Positions 39,260 to 51,703 are shown, numbered from the stretch's first letter. The stretch: 64,000 nucleotides of DNA from Tetrapisispora phaffii CBS 4417 (GCF_000236905.1 NC_016525.1:744001-808000); one strand, 5' to 3'. Notes: a model not told the origin generated them from the letters alone. Translations and numbers: made by a program.

Positions 39260-42200
39260 TTACAATTGGATTACGACGTAAGGTACTTCGACATCTTCAC
39301 CTTCTTTGTCATCTGCACATATTTCTAAGATCATGGTTTTGACGTGAGATGGGATTTCTTTCTTGGTAACAAATTTAACTAATTCAGTTATAGTTAAATC
39401 CATTCTTTCCTTTAACTTCTTTGCTGGGAAAAAAGAAGCGTATAATAAAGATACACCGTATGATAACATAGTGATTTCTAAACTTTCTTCTTTTTCAAAA
39501 TGAGAGATTAAATCCTTCAATTTGATATCACCTTGAATATTAAATCTGTCCCAAATCTTGTCATATTCTGTGTCGTTGTACTTAGCCTTTGGAGATGCAA
39601 TTGGTTCTGAAAAGCCAAAGAATGGTAGAGCTAAATTAACAAAACCATTCTTATATTGTTCAATGTCTGTCTTACCATCAACAACTTTATATAGTTCTAG
39701 GTTGACAAGACCAGTAACTAATGCTGTTGTTGTAGCAATGGCTGGAATGATACGACCTGCAATGAATTTAGTCTTTTGAAGATCAGCAGTTTCAATAGAA
39801 TAATTCAAAGCTCTACAGTTTGAACAAGCAGTTATAAATTCAATGTGGTGATTAGTATCGTCATCTTTTTCGAATTCAACAGGTACTAATTTTGAATCGG
39901 AACCTAATGTAGAAGGATCTGGAAGAGACTTCACTAAGATGTCAATGCCGTCATTGGCGTTGCCAGCGTTTGGATCTGGATCATCATCATTTACTTGAAT
40001 TTTGATATTTGAACTTGGTGAAAAGTCTGGAATAATCATACCATCAATTACTGATTTATAATGTTTAATATCAGGATTATTAAAATCACCCTTTAAACCA
40101 AAGTTAAAAGCACGTAAATTGGCACCAGCAACAACGAAATGGAAATGATCATTATTATTGATATCAAATGTTAATGGTGTAGGAGCACGCTTTGGTCCAG
40201 ACCAAAATGGAGCTCCATTAGAAGTTTTGGCATCCTTAGGGAAATTATATAATAATTGTTGAATATCGTTGGTGAATTTGGTCTCAAATTCAGTTCTTGC
40301 CCATTTAATACATTCATCAAAATCTTTAGGTCTCTCGGTAAATGAAGCAGATATGGATTCAAATATACCCTTGACATCACCACTTTGTTTTAAAACATTT
40401 TCTAGAAAGTTTGGATCAGATAAGAATAAATTAACATTTTCTGGAGCATCGGCAAAATAACCTTGGAATAAAGATTTAGCCCAAGCAATTGTATGATCTA
40501 TTTTGTTTGGGAAAGAACGTAAAGTACATAGTGGAATAGACTTTTCAGGTGGATCTCTAGAAGATGAGTAGGATTCTGTTACTCTTGGAATAATTACTTG
40601 CGTATTACCCTTTGTACCTAAAGTACCAGATTCCAAAAGTGGTTTACCGAAGAACACACAACGACGATCAACATAAGTACGTGCATCGACATTATCTAAG
40701 GCGTTGGTTACAAAATCCAAACTTTGCCAGAATGCATCATCAAAGATATCTTCAGTTTCTGAACCAACTTTATCTATTTTAGGAATTATTTTATTTTTTA
40801 AGTCTGGGTTCATTGCAATGACAGCATCTGCAGCTACTTCTGATTTATTTCTACCGACATCTTTTGGTCTAAATAAGAATTGACGATTTAAGTTAGACCT
40901 TTCAATTGAATCATTATCTGTTACAAATATTTTACCATTTTCACCAGAGCCTAAACCTAACAACGCCCAATTCTTTAACATTTCACAACCAATAGCACCA
41001 GAACCAACAAGAAATACCTTTGAGTTAGCTAATTTCTTTTGGAAATCTAAACCAAAGACAGCAATTTGACTATCATAACGTGAGTTGATTGGTTTTGTAT
41101 TTTCTTCAGTTCTTGGGAAATTCTTAGAGTCTGGTAACGATTCCAAAGAATCGAAATATAAGAATTGCTTAGTTGGGGTGAATTTACCAGAACAACCTTT
41201 TAAAATCTCTTGAGCTACTAGACCGCCAAAAAATGCTACAATACCAGGAATATCACCCCTTGCTTGATAAGATAACTCCTTGATCAATTCCTTGTCAATT
41301 TGAGGATCTTCGTTAGAATCTTCTAAACCCAAAACTTTTGGTTCTTGGACAGCCAAGTCGGTGACTAATTTAATCATTTCGTTGGCATCTTCATCATTCA
41401 TTGGTCTTGGCAATTGATTTTGATGTCTAATTTGAAATTGGTGTAATGCTTGGAACCCTAAATGTAATTGCGGGGTTCTGTCAAATTTAGCAAAGTCAGA
41501 AAATAAAAATTCTGGGTTTGATAAACTTTCTCGTAAGGTACTGAAATTCAACTTAACTGGAACTTTAACCTCAGTAAAAATACCACCTTTAATATAAGTA
41601 CCCAATTCTTTAACAGAACCTATTCTGAATGCGAAAGGACCCAGAACTTCGACTTTATAAATACCGTTATCATTTAGCTTTTCCAAACCTTCAACTTCGG
41701 AGAATTTTACATAATTACCATCCTCCAAACCATGTCTATTATCATCTAACATTGTAACGGTACCATCCGCTTCAATATCTGATACAATACCACTCTTTGG
41801 CTCTTCACCAGTAGAGTCAATGACTGAAAATTCCTCACCGAAATCAACGAAAATGTTACCAAACAAACCTCTCGTTTCAGTGGAAATAAATTTAATTCCT
41901 TTCTTATGACAAAATTCATTGATTTTAATTTTATCTTCCAATGAAACGGTATCTGTTGTAACAATGACTTGAAATTGTTTTAAATTTTCAAAATCAGAAT
42001 CAATATTTTCTAGAGCATCGACTGGCACATAAGCATTTAACTCCTTTAATTTATTTATTGATACAACATCTCTTTTAGAGCCAACATTTTCCTCAGAGAA
42101 AAAAAATTGGGTAGATAAATCTTCAATTTTAATTAATTCAGGGTCATATAATTTCATTGATTTAACACCTGCAAGAGCAACATTCTTGGCAATTTCAATA

Positions 42201-42331
42201 CCTAGACCTTTCATACCAATAATCAAAATGTTGGAAAGTTGCATCTTTAGCATAGCCTCCTTACCCAGGACATAAAGTTGACGAGAGTATAAACCCTCGT
42301 CAATTTCACCATTCATGACCTGATTACTCAT
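39260..42331 (-). CDS. UBA1: UBA1, ubiquitin-activating enzyme E1
   Basis: Essential E1 that adenylates ubiquitin and passes it to E2s through a thioester. 1023 aa (S. cerevisiae 1024). Two ThiF-type adenylation halves: inactive half near [24 protein letters not shown], active half near [24 protein letters not shown] with [21 protein letters not shown]. The catalytic cysteine is C602 in [22 protein letters not shown]. The C-terminal ubiquitin-fold domain recruits E2. Codon use is biased toward preferred codons. It shares a divergent promoter of 556 bases with MOG1. Confidence 0.97.
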   Translation of the reverse strand: MSNQVMNGEIDEGLYSRQLYVLGKEAMLKMQLSNILIIGMKGLGIEIAKNVALAGVKSMKLYDPELIKIEDLSTQFFFSEENVGSKRDVVSINKLKELNAYVPVDALENIDSDFENLKQFQVIVTTDTVSLEDKIKINEFCHKKGIKFISTETRGLFGNIFVDFGEEFSVIDSTGEEPKSGIVSDIEADGTVTMLDDNRHGLEDGNYVKFSEVEGLEKLNDNGIYKVEVLGPFAFRIGSVKELGTYIKGGIFTEVKVPVKLNFSTLRESLSNPEFLFSDFAKFDRTPQLHLGFQALHQFQIRHQNQLPRPMNDEDANEMIKLVTDLAVQEPKVLGLEDSNEDPQIDKELIKELSYQARGDIPGIVAFFGGLVAQEILKGCSGKFTPTKQFLYFDSLESLPDSKNFPRTEENTKPINSRYDSQIAVFGLDFQKKLANSKVFLVGSGAIGCEMLKNWALLGLGSGENGKIFVTDNDSIERSNLNRQFLFRPKDVGRNKSEVAADAVIAMNPDLKNKIIPKIDKVGSETEDIFDDAFWQSLDFVTNALDNVDARTYVDRRCVFFGKPLLESGTLGTKGNTQVIIPRVTESYSSSRDPPEKSIPLCTLRSFPNKIDHTIAWAKSLFQGYFADAPENVNLFLSDPNFLENVLKQSGDVKGIFESISASFTERPKDFDECIKWARTEFETKFTNDIQQLLYNFPKDAKTSNGAPFWSGPKRAPTPLTFDINNNDHFHFVVAGANLRAFNFGLKGDFNNPDIKHYKSVIDGMIIPDFSPSSNIKIQVNDDDPDPNAGNANDGIDILVKSLPDPSTLGSDSKLVPVEFEKDDDTNHHIEFITACSNCRALNYSIETADLQKTKFIAGRIIPAIATTTALVTGLVNLELYKVVDGKTDIEQYKNGFVNLALPFFGFSEPIASPKAKYNDTEYDKIWDRFNIQGDIKLKDLISHFEKEESLEITMLSYGVSLLYASFFPAKKLKERMDLTITELVKFVTKKEIPSHVKTMILEICADDKEGEDVEVPYVVIQL

Positions 42332-42887
42332 GTTAATGTGATTTATTTCAATTCTAGATTGATATATTTATTGTCTAGTTTTTTGACCCTTACAAGATAA
42401 TAATTAAAATTATTAACAAATATCTATTTAAGAAAAAGATCTGGAATTCCTTTTAGATGTATACAATATAAAACCGGCCTAAATTTATTGTGAATTGGAG
42501 TATTTAAAGGTCTACTAATTTGTAATTTGTAACTTTCAGACTAGCGTATACTATTATTAATAATTCATTTTTACAATTTTTTAGAGATTATCAATATTTT
42601 AAAAACCTTGAATGTGTTTAAATTGCTGTATTTTGATAGTTACCCCTAGCTATAGCCGGGTAATCACAGTATATAATGTGAAAAGTTATAAGGTCCACGA
42701 CATCTCATCTCAATAAATGATGCTTAGTAAAAGACCTTCAGTGATATTTGCCCTTGTCTATTTGATATAGTTTTAGAATTTTTGGATAAAAAGGTAGTTT
42801 TATACTCTATCATTAGAAATATTTTTTGATCCAGATTTTTAACGGGACATTGCCTATTAACTGAGTTGAAAAGAGTAAGAAATCAAA
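42332..42887. promoter_or_regulatory. Divergent promoter region UBA1-MOG1
   Basis: Bidirectional intergenic region. Its only clear motif is a Reb1 site (CCGGGTAA) at 42656-42663, roughly central, which fits a shared nucleosome-free region. Confidence 0.55.
42656..42663. promoter_or_regulatory. Reb1 site between UBA1 and MOG1
   Basis: CCGGGTAA, the full Reb1 consensus, 325 bases from UBA1 and 225 bases from MOG1 start codons. Established to organise nucleosomes in divergent yeast promoters. Confidence 0.6.
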
Positions 42888-43469
42888 ATGAATACAGAAA
42901 AGGTTCAATTATATGGTGGAACCATTTCATCAACAATTCCTTCAGGGTTCTTGGATGTTTCTATGATCCGTGAGGTTCCTGATACTCAAGAGGTATATGT
43001 CAACAGTAGAACCGATTCTGACCACTTTGATGATGGTTTGGGCAGAAACGAAAGTATCATTTTTGATTTGCTAGAGAGGGTGGATGCTACAGACGACAAG
43101 GAAGCATTAGAAGTACATATAGGAGAAATTTCGGAGTTGAACGATTCTGATGGTTGGTTAAAGATAAACTGGAAACAATTAGATAACACTTCTCAAACAG
43201 TAATCTTAATTGAATCTGCCAAAAAATGGGGGAAACAGTCGTTAGAGGAAGTTGTTGTCATATGCATGGGATTGATACGATTCAAAGAATTTGATACAGA
43301 CGTTGTGATCACCATTAATGTCCCATTAGGAACTAAATTATTAGATTCAGAGAATGAACAGAAATTGAAAGAATCCGTTTGTGAGAATTCTAATGTCAAA
43401 GCTGCATACCGCATACTTCAAACTACTATTAAAGATTTTAAAATTGTTGATAAAACATTATTTGTATAG
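42888..43469 (+). CDS. MOG1: MOG1, Ran GTPase release factor
   Basis: A 193-aa nuclear protein that binds Gsp1 (Ran) and promotes guanine nucleotide release, needed for nuclear protein import. Family features are the N-terminal LYGGTISSTIPSGFLDVSMIREVPDTQEVYV, the central acidic segments, and the C-terminal VCMGLIRFKEFDTDVVITINVP strand region. It is slightly shorter than S. cerevisiae Mog1 (218 aa). The ATG at 42888 aligns with the family start. HOC1 follows on the same strand as in S. cerevisiae (MOG1-HOC1). Confidence 0.93.
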   Translation: MNTEKVQLYGGTISSTIPSGFLDVSMIREVPDTQEVYVNSRTDSDHFDDGLGRNESIIFDLLERVDATDDKEALEVHIGEISELNDSDGWLKINWKQLDNTSQTVILIESAKKWGKQSLEEVVVICMGLIRFKEFDTDVVITINVPLGTKLLDSENEQKLKESVCENSNVKAAYRILQTTIKDFKIVDKTLFV

Positions 43470-44345
43470 AATTATAATATTTTATAAGAAAAAACAATAG
43501 ATATAATCGGAGTTATCTAAATAGCATTACTACAATGTAAATTTCATTTACAACTTTCTCTAAAAAGAAATCATAATCGTTGTGTGTTTTTTTTTGTCTT
43601 CAGCAATTTCGAAAAGTTAATATTGTTATCCTACGTGGCCATCAGCCGCAAGAGAAGGTTTTATTCTTTTCTCAGATGCTGCATTCTCAACTCTACAGTT
43701 CGTAACTGTTTGAAAAGTAATGGAAAGTAAACGACATTATACAGTAACATTCATCTATTGAAAATTTGTAATTTACGTGTTCTTCGAAAATTTATGCAAG
43801 TAACACCGCATTAAGACGAATTAGAGATCTAGTGAGGGTTAGGTTACCTAGAAAGAGACGAAATATAATAATTATATAATGTTCAATTTTAATTCATGAA
43901 CTAATAGATGAGTTATTGCGTGAATGAAGAAGTAATACATGATAGCATCATGATTGCCAGTTACTTGTCCTGAAAAGTTTGCAGGAAGTATTATAATTAG
44001 TTCTTTGCAAAAACATAATAAAAGAGTAAAGCTATTTGTTTCTTATATATACACATAAATGCAGGTAAATTTAATTTTACCTAGTTAATTTGCTTCTTAA
44101 CCTGTTCTTGTTTATATAATATTGTTAATTCAATTGCATTAGAATTTTCATCTTTCTAAAAGGTAACTGTTAGAAAAGAAAAGCTATCTTGTTGAGATTT
44201 ATTGAAAGGTTAAGGTTAAGGTTAACATATCACTATTTAAAAGGGAGGAACTTTGATGGTTACCTGAATTCATTAAGGACGCTCATATATGTTTATGAAT
44301 TAAAAATTAGAATAACGACTATAAGTTACAATTACAATTACAATA
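43470..44345. other. Intergenic region upstream of HOC1
   Basis: 0.88 kb, AT-rich. Contains a short GGTTAA triple repeat at about 44206-44223. No gene seen. Confidence 0.45.
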
Positions 44346-45569
44346 ATGTCTAAAAGAGCTAGAAAAAATTCAATAAGGACAAAGATCTTGTTAACATCTT
44401 TATTTACAACTATTATTACACTAATATTTGTGAAAGTAGTATTCTTTATGTTCTCAAGTGATGTTGATATTAGTTTTAAAAATTTAAATGCAGAACTATC
44501 AGGTAATCTTCAATCAACGAACCTGTTAACTAAAAATAAAGGATTAAATGGAGAACTTTATGATAAAATAGAGGAGTTAGCAAATCAAATAATAAAAGAA
44601 CAAAGTCTGCAAACAAAGGAACTGGATAAACAGAGACGTTATCTAGAGAAAAAAATAAATTCACTAAAGGAGCTACCGGCAAGATCATCTCAGTCTTTAA
44701 GGGAAAAATTGACTTATCAATTTGAATATGATAGTTCCAAAAAATTTCCAGCATATATTTGGCAGATATTTACAGAAACTTCTATTGGTAATAAGAAGAC
44801 CAACGAAGTAAAAAATGAAGATACCTTAAATTTACTTTGGGGTGATAAGAATCCAGGTTTCGTTGATGAAGTTTTTGATAATAATGAAGTAATAAAAGCA
44901 ATGATAAAGTATCATTACTCTAATATACCCGAAATTTTAGAAGCTTTTGAATCGCTACCATCTGAAATTTTAAAGGTTGATTTTTTTAAATTCTTATTAT
45001 TGTTGGCTCGTGGCGGTACATACGTTGATTCTGATACGATACCTTTGATCCCAATTCCTAATTGGATTCCTGAATCAATAAATACTAAAGATGTTGGTCT
45101 TCTGATAGGAATCGAACATGATTCCAGTCCAGCTAATTGGGAACAAACATTTGCTAGAAGGTTACAGTTTGGTACTTGGATCATCCAAGCTAAACCAGGT
45201 CATCCAGTAATAAAAGAAATGGTTGCAAGAATAACTGAATTCACCCTAAAACGTAAAAGTGAAGATAACCTTTTAGTGAATGTTAGGAACGATGTTAATG
45301 TAATGAATTGGACTGGTGCTGGTATATGGACAGATATTTTATTTTCTTATTTTAATGACTATTTAAAGAGTGGTCTATCGACAAAAGTTAGTTGGAAAGA
45401 GTTTCATTTACTAGAAAACCCTAAATTATTAAGTGATGTACTTGTCTTTCCAGCCTTTTCATTCAATGCACCAAAGGAAATCACTAATCAAGATCCAAAT
45501 AAGTCATATTATTTCTGTCATCATGAAAAAAAGAAGTCATGGAAAAACATTCCAAAAGTAGAAAACTAG
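44346..45569 (+). CDS. HOC1: HOC1, alpha-1,6-mannosyltransferase of the cis-Golgi M-Pol II complex
   Basis: Golgi mannosyltransferase of GT32 (Och1/Hoc1 family), part of mannan polymerase II. 407 aa (S. cerevisiae 396). Type II topology: short basic tail, then a signal anchor at about residues 14-36, then a coiled-coil stem (about 60-110). The catalytic domain carries the metal-binding DxD as D228-S-D230 in RGGTYVDSDTIPLIPIP, and the family segment YIWQIFTET. The C-terminus has SYYFCHHEKKKSWK. The MOG1-HOC1 pair matches YJR074W-YJR075C order in S. cerevisiae, which favours HOC1 over OCH1. Confidence 0.92.
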   Translation: MSKRARKNSIRTKILLTSLFTTIITLIFVKVVFFMFSSDVDISFKNLNAELSGNLQSTNLLTKNKGLNGELYDKIEELANQIIKEQSLQTKELDKQRRYLEKKINSLKELPARSSQSLREKLTYQFEYDSSKKFPAYIWQIFTETSIGNKKTNEVKNEDTLNLLWGDKNPGFVDEVFDNNEVIKAMIKYHYSNIPEILEAFESLPSEILKVDFFKFLLLLARGGTYVDSDTIPLIPIPNWIPESINTKDVGLLIGIEHDSSPANWEQTFARRLQFGTWIIQAKPGHPVIKEMVARITEFTLKRKSEDNLLVNVRNDVNVMNWTGAGIWTDILFSYFNDYLKSGLSTKVSWKEFHLLENPKLLSDVLVFPAFSFNAPKEITNQDPNKSYYFCHHEKKKSWKNIPKVEN

Positions 45570-45846
45570 TATGATCCTTTTAGTATAATAATTTAATAAT
45601 TTATGAATGGTTTAGTTAGGAGTAGATTAATGTTAATGGATAATATTCTTTGGCTATTAATAATATCTTGGATTTCTATTATTAATTCGATTCTGGTATT
45701 ATATCTGCGGAAAGAATTCTTGACGAGCTATAAACGTAAAATATTAAATCTTATTAAAAGTTCTTAAATTTCATTAAAGTTATTATACATCGATATATAG
45801 AAATAGATTCATTAAAGGTTAGCACGGATGGGAGCTCATTGTGTAT

Positions 45847-47775
45847 CTAATCTTTCTTATTATTTGTAGGTTTGGAGAACCTTGGACTAACGACATATTT
45901 TAAGCCCTTGAATTGCTGTTCTTTGTCATGAGTTTCTTGTACGACCAAGAAACCGATATCAGATAATTTAGGCCAGTTAACAAATTGCATACCATGTTTG
46001 AAGATAAAGCTAGTTAAAGCAACTATCGTAATCGAGGCAATGAGGAAGAAAGTTAAGTTCTTAGAACTTGTAAAATAACCTTTTGGGAATAAGATAGTAG
46101 CGAAAAGAACAGTGATTGCAGCAATCAAAATGATTGGGATAAATTGGACATATAATGGTCTTCTGTCAGGGAATGCTGATTGAATAGAAGAAATATATGG
46201 CTTGAAGTTACCCAAAAATAAATCATAGGAATCTTGTCTTGGACCATCGGTTAAATTGTTTTGATAATAACGAGAGATGGAGTTGATTAAATCATTGAAA
46301 GCACCCATTTTAGTACGTTTACCTGTTCTTGTAAAATCAGTCTTCAATGCACCAGTACCTGAATAAGATTCACTAACAGCATCAGCATTATCAGCCCATA
46401 AGTTTTGGAAAGCTTCCAATAGAGACTTGTCAATATCAGCCCATTGGGATTGATCTAAAATACAGTTAGATTCTTCAAAAGCGTTTTGAAGAACCCAATG
46501 GGCTATAACTGATTGAACAACATTTGTTCTATCCAAACAATCCATACAGTTTGTTCTGATAACTGCGTCTTGTTCGGAGGAAATTCTAACAGTTTCGCCA
46601 GCTGCATTTTCAACTTTGTGGAAGGTATTTGAACTTTTGAAACCATTCTTTTGTAACACGTCAATTAATATTTTGACCTTGTTCCACTTCATGTTACGAC
46701 ATTCATGATGGAAATCGAAGTAAATGTAATGTAATTTTGGATCATTTAAGGCATTAATTGCTTGTTCATAAGCATTTTTAACTGGTGATTCATAACCAGA
46801 TTGGTTAACTAAATTAATTAAATAATTGTCACCATATATTTTTTCTTGTTCGGCGAAATGCTTTTTGGTAGCTTCGTAATTTGATGCAACATCATTATCA
46901 CCTAGGAATAAATTTGGCTTATATTTTAAGTTATTAACTTCAGCCCAATAGACAGGGACTGAACCTCTTGTTTGAACGAAAGAGAAACTTTCAAGAGGTG
47001 CATTACAAGCTGTAGCTTCGACAAACAATACTTGTTCAGTTTCATTGAAATTTCCAACGTTACCATCTTCATCAATACCACGTCTGAAGTATCTAGTACC
47101 GGCTCTGAATCTACTACGTCTGGTGATTAAACCTAAAGTGATTGGATTATAGTTAAAAACGGTACGGATAGCTTTACAGAAACCATAAATGACTGGTTGA
47201 ATAAAGTAATCAACCTTTGGATCCTCTCTAGCTAAAGTTTGTAAATCTTCTGTTAAGTAATGGTTCCAAAAAAATCTAGTATCGGCATTCCTCCAGTCAA
47301 TTTTATCTTCAATAGATGTTCTGAATTTTTGACTTCTTTGTCTTGTATTTACTAAATCATAAGTGTATGAGAAATATAATTGAGCATTATTCAATTGTAA
47401 GTTTAATAATTTGATATACTCTTGTTCATCGGCATCTATTCTAGCAGAATCTTGAACTGGGATAATAGAATGTTGAGTGATCTTGTAGACTGGTTCACCA
47501 TTGAATCTGGCAGTTTCCTCTACGGAATTAGCCACAATAGCGTATCTGTTTAATTTTAATCTAATGAAACCTAATAAACAAGCGATTTCTGTGATGTTAC
47601 CGGTGGTTGGGAATTCCTCTTGACCAACAACTTTAACACCTTGGTCATGATTTGAAAATTGTAAAACATCATTGAAAGTTTTCTTAATATCATCTTCAGT
47701 GATAGTTTCAGTTACAGCTGGTTTAAACAATAAACCGTCTGGAGTAGAAGCGAATAATAATGGACCGGTAGTCAT
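45847..47775 (-). CDS. SAC1: SAC1, phosphatidylinositol phosphate phosphatase
   Basis: ER/Golgi membrane phosphoinositide phosphatase that mainly dephosphorylates PI4P. 642 aa (S. cerevisiae 623). A SAC domain with catalytic CX5R(T) as C410-M-D-C-L-D-R416 in RTNCMDCLDRTNVVQ. Two transmembrane segments close to the C-terminus (around FIPIILIAAITVLFATILF and LTFFLIASITIVALTSFIF) leave a short cytosolic basic tail ending SKPTNNKKD. Codon use is moderately biased. It converges with HOC1; 277 bases separate their stops. Confidence 0.96.
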   Translation of the reverse strand: MTTGPLLFASTPDGLLFKPAVTETITEDDIKKTFNDVLQFSNHDQGVKVVGQEEFPTTGNITEIACLLGFIRLKLNRYAIVANSVEETARFNGEPVYKITQHSIIPVQDSARIDADEQEYIKLLNLQLNNAQLYFSYTYDLVNTRQRSQKFRTSIEDKIDWRNADTRFFWNHYLTEDLQTLAREDPKVDYFIQPVIYGFCKAIRTVFNYNPITLGLITRRSRFRAGTRYFRRGIDEDGNVGNFNETEQVLFVEATACNAPLESFSFVQTRGSVPVYWAEVNNLKYKPNLFLGDNDVASNYEATKKHFAEQEKIYGDNYLINLVNQSGYESPVKNAYEQAINALNDPKLHYIYFDFHHECRNMKWNKVKILIDVLQKNGFKSSNTFHKVENAAGETVRISSEQDAVIRTNCMDCLDRTNVVQSVIAHWVLQNAFEESNCILDQSQWADIDKSLLEAFQNLWADNADAVSESYSGTGALKTDFTRTGKRTKMGAFNDLINSISRYYQNNLTDGPRQDSYDLFLGNFKPYISSIQSAFPDRRPLYVQFIPIILIAAITVLFATILFPKGYFTSSKNLTFFLIASITIVALTSFIFKHGMQFVNWPKLSDIGFLVVQETHDKEQQFKGLKYVVSPRFSKPTNNKKD

Positions 47776-49480
47776 GTTGGCCGTAAGTTTATGTAGTCAA
47801 TTGTTATAGAAAGGAACAATTGAATTAAATTTTGTTATAATTGCCTATCGTTTTCAATATTTTGTTTTCTGTTTCAATATTATGGTTCAAATAATGAAAA
47901 AAAACAAACGTTACTTTTATAGTTGTATAAAATAGCGATCACTTAATTAATTAAGTTTTATGGTAGCAACTATGTGATTTGTACGTTAGATAATATATCA
48001 CTTGTTTATATATGAATCTAAGTTGCTGCTGAATAATATATATTATATTTGAGCAGTTTTGAGATTAATAACTAAATACTGAATTTAATATCTAATCATA
48101 AACAAGAAATCTAAAATTCCATTACACTGAGTAACGAAAAGAAATAAAAGTCAAGTTAACGAATTTGTTAATGGGGAGAAAGCTAGAAGAGAATACTACT
48201 ACATATATTACATATATGAAACTATCTAAAAAGAAAAAATCGACAAAACCTTCTTTTCAGTGGTAATTTTTCAAATATTTCCCTCTCTTGAAAGAAGAAA
48301 TCAACCATATTGATGCAATGCAGAAAAAGCTATATTTTAAGTTATTATTTAAAGATATTTATTTATTTACTTGTTTATTTAGTAGTAGCTTTTGTACTAC
48401 CCTTTAAGTTTTTTACAGTAGCATCGTTCAGTTCTGTTATTTTTCCATATTGTTGCTGTTACAGTTACTGTTGTCGCCGTACTCGTAGTTGTTGTGGTGG
48501 TGCATTATTTATTTTCAATTTTTTGATTATATCTCTTGAACGAAAATAATCAAAAAAGGAAAGTCAGGGAGAGCAGCACTAGTAATGTTCAGTAAGAGAT
48601 TGGATTATAAAACAAACGGAAGTAACAACATATCTGTATGTGAGGTTATGCTGTTAGTACTGTCGGTTTTTAGTGATATATATGTGCATGTCATTATATC
48701 TTAAGCGAAAAGACAAGGTTCACTGCAATTAAACTGAATACAGACTAGTATATTCGCTACTGCCTTGCCTGTTCATCCACACATGATTGTGTTTTTTTTT
48801 AATTATGCAATGACAGTGCCTCCTACTAATGTTAAAAATATAGTTGTAGTTGTCGAGAAAACGAGAATAGTAATCAGTAGCAGTGTGTGTCCGGTGCTCT
48901 TCCTCTCTCTTAGCAGACACCACGAACTCTAAAGGCACGCCATTAACAACATCTCTCATTTGAAAAACACCACTGTACTGCATTGATAACAACTGCGGGC
49001 TGTTCAACACAGAGAGTGATTTTTTGTGCTCTTTTAGGAAACACCGTGATAAATGCCTTGTGCGAATTAGCAATTTTACGTAGGGTAATTAATTAATTCT
49101 TATACGAACAAAAAAGACAAGACAGATCACAGTTACCCAGCTTCTTGTTTTATTACCCTCATTTTGTAATTTTACTTCGCTACCGATGTACCAACCATGA
49201 AAAATTAATACTTTGCTTTTCATGACAACAATTTGATAACACAAATCTTAAAAGTTTCATGTAAGGTAGGGTAATATCTACATATATTTCATAAAGTTTA
49301 CAATTATAAAAAATGGGATACCATAGTTAATATAATTAATTAGTCAATACTGCTAAATTATCTGTTGTATATAATGTAATATATCGTTGACTAAGTTTTG
49401 AGTTTCTGCTGAACTAGGTTTATGGTTGAGTTGTCTAACTTTCCTGTAGAACATTAAACTGTGTGAATATTTTTCCCCCA
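47776..49480. other. Divergent intergenic region SAC1-DOA1
   Basis: 1.7 kb. Open frames (48310-48549, 48729-49073) look like chance: composition is skewed to Cys/Ser and they have no family motif. AT-rich tracts around 48000-48060 may be part of the SAC1 promoter. No RNA gene recognised. Confidence 0.45.
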
Positions 49481-51703
49481 ATGAATTATAAATTGAGCGC
49501 CACCTTGAAAGGTCATACCCAGGATGTTAGAGATCTAGTAACCATTGATGACAATCGCATTGCAAGTGTCTCAAGAGACGGAACTCTCAGGGTTTGGTCA
49601 AAGACAAACAATAATCAATGGGATGACGGTACAATTGTATATTCAGATAAAAATTTCTTAAATTCAGTAACATTTGATTCAACTAATAATTTAATATATT
49701 TTGGTGGTAAGGATTCTTTAATTAATGCAAAATACACGAATTCATCTTTAGATGATGATCCAATTATTACTTTAATTGGTCATGAAGGTAATGTTTGTTC
49801 ATTAAATTATGATGAAAAATCAAATTTAGTTACAAGTGGTAGTTGGGACATGACCGCTAAAGTTTGGAAAAATGGTGAAATGAAAGGAGATTTAAAAGGC
49901 CACAAAGGTTCAGTGTGGGATTCAGTCGTTTTGAGTTCTCATGCTGATTCCAATGACGCACATTTTATTACTGTTTCGGCTGATAAATATGTTAAAATTT
50001 GGAATAGTAAAAATGTTATTTTGAATAATTTCTATAATATTCATTCAGATGTAATAAGAAAAGTATTACCTTTAGAAGATGGTAAAAAATTTATAACGGC
50101 ATCAAATGATTCATTTATTAAAGTTGTTGAAACAGAAACGGGTAAAGTATTGAATACTTTCTCGGGACATGAAAGTTTTGTTTATTCAATTGCTAGAAAT
50201 AAACACAATGACGATGAATTAATATCATGTGGCGAGGATAGGTCTGTTAGAATTTGGTCCCTATCTACCGGTTTGGTGCAACAGGTAATAAGATTACCAG
50301 CTATATCAATATGGTGTATTGATACATTACCTAATGGTGATATAATCGTGGGGTCTAGTGATAATACAATAAGAATATTCACAAGAGATAGTACAAGAGC
50401 AGCCGAAGAGGAAGAATTACAACTATTTGAAGAATCTGTGTCGAATTCTTCTTTAAATGCCAATGCAATGGATTTTGATGAATCAAAATTATTACCATAC
50501 GATACATTAAATCTTCCAGGTAAAAAGGAAGGACAACTAATAGTGGTCAAATCACCATCCACTGGTGTTATTGAAGCTCACCAGTATACACAGGGGAAAT
50601 GGGCTAAAATAGGTGATGTTGTTGGTTCATCTAATACTGGAAATGACCAAAAAATTGAATTTGAAGGGAAAAAGTATGATTATGTATTCGATGTTGATAT
50701 TCAAGAAGGTCAACCACCTTTGAAATTGCCCGTTAATGCCAATGATAACCCATACATACTGGCCGATCAGTTTTTAATGAAATATGATTTATCTTCCACT
50801 TATAAAGATCAGATTGTTAACTTTATTATTACCAATACCAATGGTGTTGCTTTGGATAACACCGCACCACCTGATCCATCACCAAGCGCGCATATAGATG
50901 ATAATACTTCCAGGAATGATATAATTAATTATTTGGTTTTGCCTGTAAAAGAGTTCTTATCTATTTCAGCTTTTAATCCTGATACCATTTTCAACGGTAT
51001 TGTTAAGTTAAACGCTGGACAGGAAAAAAAAGTTCAGTTTGAAGATGACTTGTTGGCTGAACTTGGCACTGCACTAAATGACATAGACAATGGATGGGAG
51101 TTACTATTATCAATTGCCAATAGGATTAAAGAGGATTGGACCACGAAAATTCCCTCGTTTGATATCATGAGAATAATTGTTACAAAACTTCCCGAACCCG
51201 CGTACTTAATGGATTATGTTAAAACAGGTTTAGATAGTGCTGATATTAGAATTTCTATGCTAACTGTTCGTATGTTAGTAAATGCTTTTGGAAATGAAAA
51301 ATGGGGGTTGGATTTAATGGCGTCCAAAGATATTAAAGAAAACTTATTTGAGACAATCGGTACTAATTTTCCAACAGCAACTATGCAACAGGCATCAAAC
51401 TATGCTCTTTCAGTTTCTACCTTAATTTTCAATTACTCAGCATTATTATCGAGAAATAATAATGAAAATATCGATTTAATTCATATTTTATCGGAAGCTA
51501 TAAATAATAAATTTGCAAAATTAGAAGAATATCAAGATTCTGAGGAAGCCTGTTACAGATTAATTGTTGCCTATGGTAATATGTCATTAGTTGAACCTGC
51601 TTTAAAGAGTTTTGCTAGCTCAGTCACTTGGTTAAATAAAGCAAAATCCACTTATGGAACAATTCCAAGATTTGAACAAATTTTTAGAGACATCGGAGTG
51701 TGA
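49481..51703 (+). CDS. DOA1: DOA1/UFD3, Cdc48 and ubiquitin adaptor
   Basis: WD40-PFU-PUL protein that recruits ubiquitin to Cdc48/p97 and controls free ubiquitin, ER/mitochondria degradation and sorting. From ATG 49481 it has 740 aa (S. cerevisiae 715). Seven WD40 repeats cover roughly residues 1-295 (for example LKGHTQDVRDLV, LIGHEGNVCSLNYD, FSGHESFVYSI). The PFU domain is around 350-450, with GQLIVVKSPSTGVIEAHQY at its start. The PUL domain runs about 480 to the end (YLVLPVKEFLSISAFNPDTIF). The upstream frame extends to a GTG at 49463; ATG 49481 gives MNYKLSATLKGHTQDVR, which matches the family N-terminus. Confidence 0.95.
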   Translation: MNYKLSATLKGHTQDVRDLVTIDDNRIASVSRDGTLRVWSKTNNNQWDDGTIVYSDKNFLNSVTFDSTNNLIYFGGKDSLINAKYTNSSLDDDPIITLIGHEGNVCSLNYDEKSNLVTSGSWDMTAKVWKNGEMKGDLKGHKGSVWDSVVLSSHADSNDAHFITVSADKYVKIWNSKNVILNNFYNIHSDVIRKVLPLEDGKKFITASNDSFIKVVETETGKVLNTFSGHESFVYSIARNKHNDDELISCGEDRSVRIWSLSTGLVQQVIRLPAISIWCIDTLPNGDIIVGSSDNTIRIFTRDSTRAAEEEELQLFEESVSNSSLNANAMDFDESKLLPYDTLNLPGKKEGQLIVVKSPSTGVIEAHQYTQGKWAKIGDVVGSSNTGNDQKIEFEGKKYDYVFDVDIQEGQPPLKLPVNANDNPYILADQFLMKYDLSSTYKDQIVNFIITNTNGVALDNTAPPDPSPSAHIDDNTSRNDIINYLVLPVKEFLSISAFNPDTIFNGIVKLNAGQEKKVQFEDDLLAELGTALNDIDNGWELLLSIANRIKEDWTTKIPSFDIMRIIVTKLPEPAYLMDYVKTGLDSADIRISMLTVRMLVNAFGNEKWGLDLMASKDIKENLFETIGTNFPTATMQQASNYALSVSTLIFNYSALLSRNNNENIDLIHILSEAINNKFAKLEEYQDSEEACYRLIVAYGNMSLVEPALKSFASSVTWLNKAKSTYGTIPRFEQIFRDIGV

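Noticed and set aside
48310..48549. 79-aa Cys-rich hydrophobic frame in the SAC1-DOA1 interval
   Set aside because: Composition follows TTT/TGT-rich DNA; not similar to any known small membrane protein; no conserved context.
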